Positions 60,301-64,000 of a stretch of 64,000 bases of DNA are shown here, in pieces. The translations under genes were made by a program, and so were the position numbers. How positions within the stretch are numbered: the first letter of the stretch is position 1; the number at the start of each line of letters is the position of its first letter. This DNA comes from Liolophura sinensis (taxonomy: Eukaryota; Mollusca; Polyplacophora; Chitonida; Chitonidae). The notes under the pieces were generated by a model. That model was not told the origin of the DNA. It made no database searches and saw only the letters and a list, made by a program, of their open reading frames with translations. The stretch covers positions 3,166,501 to 3,230,500 of the forward strand of contig NC_088295.1 of NCBI RefSeq assembly GCF_032854445.1. Reading direction: 5' to 3'.

Positions 60301-63300
60301 GAAACACCCCGAGCGGCACCGGCGCTTTGGAGTACGAAGAGGAATTAAATTTTCTAATACCAATCAATGTGTAGTTTCCTTCCGCGTCGCCATTAGCGTT
60401 GATTCTGCTTGTGTAGCCAATGGCACCTGTAACACAGCTAATGGAATCAAATCTCCGTATCGAGATATTATAAAAAAAACCATTAGTTAATGAAAGACCA
60501 AAGTTCATCTGTTAGGAACATTAGTGATGAGTAGAGACAGGAATACAGCAATGTGCTGTACAAATCACGTATCATATCACAAAACTTTCCTTCTTTATTG
60601 GATTACGTGGCGGGGCAGCTAAACATTGGGTAGATTGCTTTTTTTTTAATTTCTTTATTTGCAGTTTATTTTGTGTCTTAGCGTGTATGAGCACTAAACA
60701 GCTTTTCGGCTTTCTTTTGGTGAGTAAACATGACTTTAAACTACAGTTTCCCTAAGGTTCAGCAAGTAAGGCGTTCTTAATAAACTCAAGAAAAAATTCC
60801 CAATTTCTGTTTTTGCATCCTGTATTTGTAATGTCAAAGGTGTTAGATGTCTTAATAGACAGTGCTAATCTGCCCCCATGAGCCTAGTGTGTTCGTTGAT
60901 GACATCCCAAAATTGCCGATTACTGATAGAAAATATGCTCAATAGAGAGGAGCTGTTAAGTTATTTTTAAAAAAAAGTTATGTCTTTTTGGTGCATAACT
61001 TCTTTTTCAATAACAACCATATAATCTTCACGTTAGAGTTACACGGGGCGGTTCAGTAGAATGCCTTAAACTGGTTGCTTACTTTTGTAGGTTGCGCCTT
61101 GCAGTTTTGAGAAGATGGCTCTACCGTCTCTGACATCCACCCCTTCACGAATAAGCTCGTCTGCAGCACGCGCGTAAAGCCACACGGCGTCATAGAGATA
61201 TGCAGCTTCAGGGAGAATCTACAACCAACAGGCAGGGGGTTGTGGTTATATGCGGCTTAATATTGTTTGTTTGTCTAATTATAACAGAATTATCTTTATG
61301 TCTCTACCAGAAGCAGGTATTGAATTATTTCTTCGTGATCTTGTGCAGATAATCCGGGGAAGGATTTGACTTCAGAGTATGCCCACTTAACCGCTTCCTG
61401 TAAACACGAAACTGACATTGCGTATTCATCATTTATAGGGATACATTGGGGGGCTTGATAGGGATTGACTGAGAAAACTAAGAGGGCTATAGAGTTCTGA
61501 AAATTTGGGTAGAAATTTTGGAGAGATGCTAACGATTTACAGCGCTACAGAAAAAGTATGGGATATTAAGTATGGCGGATTACGGAGAAACCTTAGAGAA
61601 TTTATGAGCACTGTGAGTTCAGTGCCAGCTTCGGATATAGGGATAGTTCGAGATTCACCTGCCTCCACGGTCATGGCGATAAACTGTTGACACAAGTCCC
61701 AGAAACATTGGTACTGCCATTTAAATGGCATTCCCTTCAGTACTGTTAGTGTAATACCAAAATACATTGTTAAACAGTTGTCAGTCAAATCCGGGCGATG
61801 ACTATGCCACTTAGCTGTGCCGAAATCGTACATACTATCGTGTTATATTCTCTCTACAGAACTACTTCAAATTCAAGCGATTTCCTTTTCAGTTCACACG
61901 GATAAACTGAATTATCGATTCATGATTTGATAATATCTAAACGAAGACAATAATTAAAATAATAGGCTATCTTCCCATTAGAATGTCATTTCAACAACTG
62001 TAGTGAAAGTGTCAGGTAACGCTTCGCAACATGGGTAGTTTGCGTCAGCTTCATGCCTGGGCGGTGTCTTACTATCTTAAGGCGCCCCATCTCGTTGGCA
62101 AAGTTGAATGGCGGAGCCTCGAGGTATTTGTTGACCGTTCTGGCGAACTCCGTGTACTCTTCCGGACAGGTTGTCGAGATCACACCGATGTAAGACAGAA
62201 ATGCTTCCAGGGTCTCAGGTTTCGACGAGTCCACATTGATTCCTGGAGAAAAAGAGAGAAAACCTGATATGTCCAGTAATGCCAAGACAACATGGCCAGA
62301 GTGACAAACAGCATTAAGCCCGCTCACACTTCACATTTGTAAATAGTGCACACAAACATGCCGAGAAAGGCTGAAAATCGATGAGTGTCTTAGTTTTATA
62401 CGACATTATCCCGAAAAAGTAATAATCGAGCCATTAGTTCGGATTTCCGTGGAATCAGAAATAATTATGCAGAATCGTGAAGTCTCTTACTTTTCTTTCC
62501 ATAACGCTCAAATATGCTCTGCACTATATATCAAAATATCGTTTTGTCTCGAAAAGACTTCTCTTCTACAAAAGAGCCTTCGTCACAATCGGCAAATAGG
62601 TTATTTGGGTAAAATATACTATAAATGCCAGGTACATATTAATAAAACTGTTGTGATAAACCCTACGACTGGTCGCAAGATAAAATGTGAAATCACACAA
62701 TGCTAATGGCATGTGAATGATATTACTACAGGAATATGTCAATTTGTTTATGGATTAGAAAGAGACGACCCACCTTCGATGTAAACGAGAGGGTCATGGA
62801 CTTGGTAGATACCCTTATAAGCCGCCACCACGAAGTACTCGCCCGTTTGGAGAAGTTTCCTGTCATACAGGTGTGTCATCAGCCCAACCAAGTCGTCGTT
62901 ATGACCCAGCATGACATAAACTGTGGAATGAATAGAAAGCATGAACTCAGGCTAAGAATGGATCACATGACATACCATCTTAGGTCTGTGAATCGCATGC
63001 ACTAATAAAGCAAACACTGGTATGTGATGCATGGTTTCATTTTGTAAACTGAAAATGACAAAGGCCATGCAAAGATTAATGTGTACACCGGTCCTGTATA
63101 TAGGGGTAATAACAAAGGCCATGGAGAGACTGACGTGTACACAGGTTTTGTATGTAGGGTTAATTACAAAAGGCTATGGAGAGACTGATATGTATACCCG
63201 TCCTGTATGTAAGGGTAATGACAAAGGGCCATGGAGAGATTAATGCGTGCACCTGTCCTGTATATAGGGGTAATAACAAAGGCCATGGAGAGATTAATGT

Positions 63301-63667
63301 GTACACCGGTCCTGTATATAGGGGTAATAACAATGGCCATGGAGAGACTGATGTGTACACAGGTTTTGTATGTAGGGTTAAGTACAAAAGGCTATGGAGA
63401 GACTGATGTGTATACCCGTCCTGTAAGTAAGGGTAATGACAAAGGGCCATGGAGAGATTAAATGCGTGCACCTGTCCTGTATGTAGGGGTAATGACAAAA
63501 GGCCATGGAGAGACTGATGTGTACACCGGTCCTGAATGTAACAACTTACTTCGTGTTTTGACGAATGTGTCTGCAACTATTTTAACGAAGGGGTTGTCAT
63601 AAGGAAGAAAGATCGGTCCGCTGTAGGTTTTCCTGTATGTTATATTAATCCGGGATTCTGTCAACAG
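44160..63667 (-). CDS. Receptor-type guanylate cyclase (natriuretic-receptor-like), 5' partial
   Basis: Twenty visible exons join in phase to 3237 nt (1078 residues plus stop); the first exons lie beyond 64000. Domain order: extracellular ANF-receptor-type ligand-binding domain (exons 63550-60272; [25 protein letters not shown]), membrane-proximal segment ([18 protein letters not shown]), one transmembrane helix ([13 protein letters not shown]), protein-kinase-homology domain ([27 protein letters not shown], lacking the catalytic Asp of active kinases; ITDFGL), dimerisation coiled coil ([20 protein letters not shown]) and cyclase domain. The cyclase has both metal-binding Asp ([15 protein letters not shown]) and the GTP-selecting Glu and Cys ([19 protein letters not shown]), so it should make cGMP. 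A ~200-residue Ser/Pro/acidic C-terminal tail follows. The exact ligand and orthologue are not decidable here. Confidence 0.92.
45023..45114 (-). CDS. Cyclase receptor exon, end of catalytic domain
   Basis: The acceptor is ATACTTTCAG and the donor TCCATGAAG|GTTGGT. It encodes [20 protein letters not shown] and [10 protein letters not shown]; phases fit on both sides. Confidence 0.85.
45574..45916 (-). CDS. Cyclase receptor exon, catalytic core
   Basis: The acceptor is TTCTCCACAG and the donor GGATTAC|GTAAGA. It carries [17 protein letters not shown] (second metal Asp and the guanine-selective Glu), [20 protein letters not shown] and [20 protein letters not shown] frame-only reading would run past the donor to a stop at 45509. 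Confidence 0.93.
46166..46289 (-). CDS. Cyclase receptor exon, catalytic domain start
   Basis: The acceptor is ATGTCGGTTTCAG and the donor ATGCAG|GTAGGA. It encodes [20 protein letters not shown] and [14 protein letters not shown] with the first metal-binding Asp. Confidence 0.92.
46648..46788 (-). CDS. Cyclase receptor exon, dimerisation coiled coil
   Basis: The acceptor is CGTTTTTCAG and the donor CCTAG|GTAAAA. It encodes [39 protein letters not shown] and HQMLP, the coiled coil preceding receptor cyclase domains. Confidence 0.92.
47045..48200. repeat. Tandem array O, ~40-bp unit
   Basis: About 28 copies of units such as GATGAAATGTGTAAGATTCT and GGATCAGCTGTGTAAGATTA with (T/C)TGTACTGTGTCT, in mixed order. 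Intronic in the cyclase gene (46789-48382). Confidence 0.92.
48283..48355. repeat. (GA)n microsatellite
   Basis: An uninterrupted AG/GA dinucleotide run of about 70 bp, some 30 bp from the donor of the exon 48383-48566. Confidence 0.98.
48383..48566 (-). CDS. Cyclase receptor exon, end of kinase-homology domain
   Basis: The acceptor is TTGACCGCCAG and the donor AAGGAAT|GTAAGT. It encodes [20 protein letters not shown] and [19 protein letters not shown]. Confidence 0.9.
48720..48880 (+). mobile_element. SINE tail fragments
   Basis: A copy of the 3' tail (ATACTCTTGAGTACGGCGTA followed by AAACACCAACCAAATAAATA) and a degenerate reverse copy at its left side (GGTTGGTTGTTGTTTGGAGT), in a cyclase intron. 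Confidence 0.6.
48988..49137 (-). CDS. Cyclase receptor exon, kinase-homology C-lobe
   Basis: The acceptor is TCTGATTTCAG and the donor CCTAAAG|GTATTC. It carries [20 protein letters not shown] and [20 protein letters not shown]. Confidence 0.92.
49365..49527 (-). CDS. Cyclase receptor exon, kinase-homology core
   Basis: The acceptor is TATGTTCACAG and the donor AAAGAA|GTGAGT. It carries [18 protein letters not shown] and [10 protein letters not shown]. The HRD Asp of active kinases is replaced (HGN), while DFG is kept. Confidence 0.92.
49738..49809 (-). CDS. Cyclase receptor exon, kinase-homology domain
   Basis: The acceptor is ACTGTTGACAG and the donor TTAAGG|GTATGT. Twenty-four codons, [20 protein letters not shown] then DILR. 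Confidence 0.88.
49951..50055 (-). CDS. Cyclase receptor exon, kinase-homology domain
   Basis: The acceptor is CATCTTTGCAG and the donor TTGCAA|GTACGT. Thirty-five codons with [20 protein letters not shown] and [10 protein letters not shown]. Confidence 0.9.
50751..50921 (-). CDS. Cyclase receptor exon, start of kinase-homology domain
   Basis: The acceptor is TATGTTCACAG and a weak donor is AAAAAT|GTAATT. Fifty-seven codons with [20 protein letters not shown] and RKELKN. Confidence 0.88.
51260..51389 (-). CDS. Cyclase receptor exon, juxtamembrane
   Basis: The acceptor is TTTATGCTTCAG and the donor GATTGG|GTAGGA. It encodes [20 protein letters not shown], the usual juxtamembrane WKI motif, and ends in phase 0. 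The open frame here is too short to stand out alone; splice phase identifies it. Confidence 0.82.
51938..52016 (-). CDS. Cyclase receptor exon, transmembrane helix
   Basis: The acceptor is GTTTACATTACAG and the donor GCTTACAG|GTTAGT. It encodes [18 protein letters not shown] then IVMTIAY. The acceptor and the first 34 nt are repeated many times upstream in the intron. Confidence 0.9.
52017..53870 (-). repeat. Tandem array Q, 66-bp unit made of a 3' splice site plus the start of the TM exon
   Basis: About 28 copies. On the minus strand each unit is GATTTGTTTACATTACAG, then the first 34 nt of the transmembrane exon (CCTATGTCCGTGAAATCGTG and on to GTTGTATCGG), then ATGTATTTACTCAT. The array abuts the real acceptor at 52017. 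Copies near the exon are almost identical; those beyond about 53200 are diverged (TTACGACATATGTCCGAGAA types). Each unit, read in the exon's frame, gives [15 protein letters not shown] and then TGA. Confidence 0.96.
54110..54960. repeat. Tandem array R, ~28-bp unit
   Basis: About 30 copies of ACACTCACAACACCGTGGTC plus TCTTCCCAA with variants CATGATGTCTTC. Same cyclase intron as array Q. Confidence 0.93.
55611..55710 (-). CDS. Cyclase receptor exon, membrane-proximal segment
   Basis: The acceptor is CTTGTCTTGTAG and the donor ATCAAAA|GTGAGT. It encodes [20 protein letters not shown], a known membrane-proximal motif. Confidence 0.88.
55775..59735. repeat. Tandem array S, ~40-55-bp unit with ~1.1-kb higher-order duplication
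   Basis: Roughly 85-90 units of GTGTTATATCATGGTCACAC and CAAGCGATGTCTGTCTCTG. Segments at 57265-57865 recur almost unchanged at 58417-59017, offset 1152 bp, and part of the 56.9-kb segment recurs at 57.96 kb, offset 1067 bp. It fills the 4.4-kb cyclase intron 55711-60271. Cys/Ser-rich plus-strand frames here are products of the repeat. Confidence 0.95.
59768..59935 (-). mobile_element. Diverged SINE-like fragment
   Basis: ATTTATTCGTTTGATTGAAG, AACTCAAGAATATTTCAGTG and AGCATTATGGTGGAAGGAAA correspond in order to the family seen at 29.8 and 63.8 kb. Confidence 0.6.
60272..60426 (-). CDS. Cyclase receptor exon, ligand-binding domain
   Basis: The acceptor is GCTGTGTTACAG and the donor TTACCG|GTAAGA. 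It carries [20 protein letters not shown], a family hallmark, and a possible N-glycosylation site (NYT). Confidence 0.9.
61083..61218 (-). CDS. Cyclase receptor exon, ligand-binding domain
   Basis: The acceptor is CTGTTGGTTGTAG and the donor TACAAAA|GTAAGC. It carries [19 protein letters not shown], a strongly conserved block of receptor guanylate cyclases. Confidence 0.9.
61308..61397 (-). CDS. Possible 30-codon cassette exon in the ligand-binding domain
   Basis: The acceptor is TTCGTGTTTACAG and the donor CTGCTTCTG|GTAGAG. Ninety nt, phase 0 on both sides, open ([20 protein letters not shown]...). The exons on either side are also phase 0 to each other, so the protein stays in frame with or without it. 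It may be alternatively spliced or a false exon. Confidence 0.5.
62073..62242 (-). CDS. Cyclase receptor exon, ligand-binding domain
   Basis: The acceptor is TTTTTCTCCAG and the donor AAGATA|GTAAGA. It encodes [19 protein letters not shown]; ends in phase 0. Confidence 0.85.
62774..62920 (-). CDS. Cyclase receptor exon, ligand-binding domain
   Basis: The acceptor is CATTCCACAG and the donor ATCGAAG|GTGGGT. It encodes [19 protein letters not shown] and [19 protein letters not shown]. Confidence 0.85.
63030..63540. repeat. Tandem array T, ~54-bp unit
   Basis: About nine copies marked by GTACACCGGTCCTGTATATA, GGGGTAATAACAAAGGCCAT and GGAGAGA. It begins within about 10 bp of the donor of the cyclase exon 63550-63667 and fills the intron. 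Confidence 0.93.
63550..63667 (-). CDS. Cyclase receptor exon, ligand-binding domain (first visible)
   Basis: The acceptor is GTGGTTTGCAG and the donor ACACGAA|GTAAGT. It encodes [18 protein letters not shown] and [16 protein letters not shown] second acceptor 18 nt upstream (AATCTTTAG) is also in phase. Confidence 0.8.
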
Positions 63668-63751
63668 CTGCAAACCACAAAACACCTAAAGATTAAAAAA
63701 TGCTTAGACCACAAATAATCATCATCAAGTATAAACGTAGATCTCAAAATA

Positions 63752-63865
63752 TTATTGATTTATTTATTTGACTGGAGTTTTACGTCGTACTCCAGAATAT
63801 TTCACCTATACGACGACGGCCAGCATTATTGTGGAAACCGGGCACAGCCCTGGAGAAAAACTAAA
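63752..63865 (-). mobile_element. SINE-like fragment, reverse orientation
   Basis: ATTTATTTGACTGGAGTTTT, ACGTCGTACTCCAGAATATT and CGACGACGGCCAGCATTATT match the family, in the cyclase intron upstream of the first visible exon. Confidence 0.65.
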
Positions 63866-64000
63866 CCTTCTTTTTGACAATCTCAAGCCAATCGTTAAGT
63901 ACCAAAGAATCCACTTTCTCCCGTTTTGATCATTCTTTAACATATTCCTCAAGCGCCGAGATGATATTTTTTATGTTAGATCTAATGTTGACATTTCTCT

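Noticed and set aside
61663-61723. Possible cyclase exon ([18 protein letters not shown])
   Set aside because: It ends with one leftover base that the next exons cannot complete in frame, and it does not resemble the ligand-binding domain.

Overview
This window is animal genomic DNA. Genes are split by introns with GT..AG ends, and intergenic and intronic DNA is full of long tandem arrays. tRNA-derived SINE fragments carry a 3' part of the kind common in mollusc and other lophotrochozoan genomes (GATTGGTGTTTTAC; CGACGG..CCAGCATTATGGTGGGAGG). A lophotrochozoan, probably a mollusc or a close relative, is an inference from these repeats and the gene structures; no species can be named.

Three multi-exon genes, all on the minus strand, could be rebuilt exon by exon with matching splice phases. 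(1) An unrecognised RNA-binding protein: start codon at 29778, stop at 11459, about 1612 residues as a composite. It has a charged N-terminal part, an Arg-Gly-rich exon, a huge exon with 9- and 25-residue tandem repeats, and a C-terminal RRM spread over three exons. (2) A GT14-family core-2-type beta-1,6-N-acetylglucosaminyltransferase (34262-38230, three exons, 434 residues, apparently complete). (3) A receptor-type (natriuretic-peptide-receptor-like) guanylate cyclase (44160-63667, 20 visible exons, 1078 residues, stop included in the window, 5' end beyond the right edge).

Between and inside these genes lie about 20 tandem arrays (periods about 17 to 80 bp, some with higher-order structure), several SINE fragments, a MITE-like element and a long hairpin. 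Positions 16409-21984 and 22185-28446 are two near-identical copies of the same part of gene 1, separated by exactly 200 N. The left contig ends inside the copied region and the right contig begins inside it, so this looks like two haplotypes laid end to end rather than a true duplication. The left copy carries three lesions.

The most unusual observation is that several arrays are made of copies of real splice junctions. The ~46-bp array in the glycosyltransferase intron is the last 37 nt of exon 2 plus its 5' splice site, repeated about 40 times. The 66-bp array in the cyclase gene is the 3' splice site plus the first 34 nt of the transmembrane exon, repeated about 28 times. Weaker or shorter examples are at 14.7-16.3 kb, 6.4-6.5 kb and 32.1-32.5 kb. 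Introns of these genes therefore carry dozens of decoy splice sites in the sense direction.
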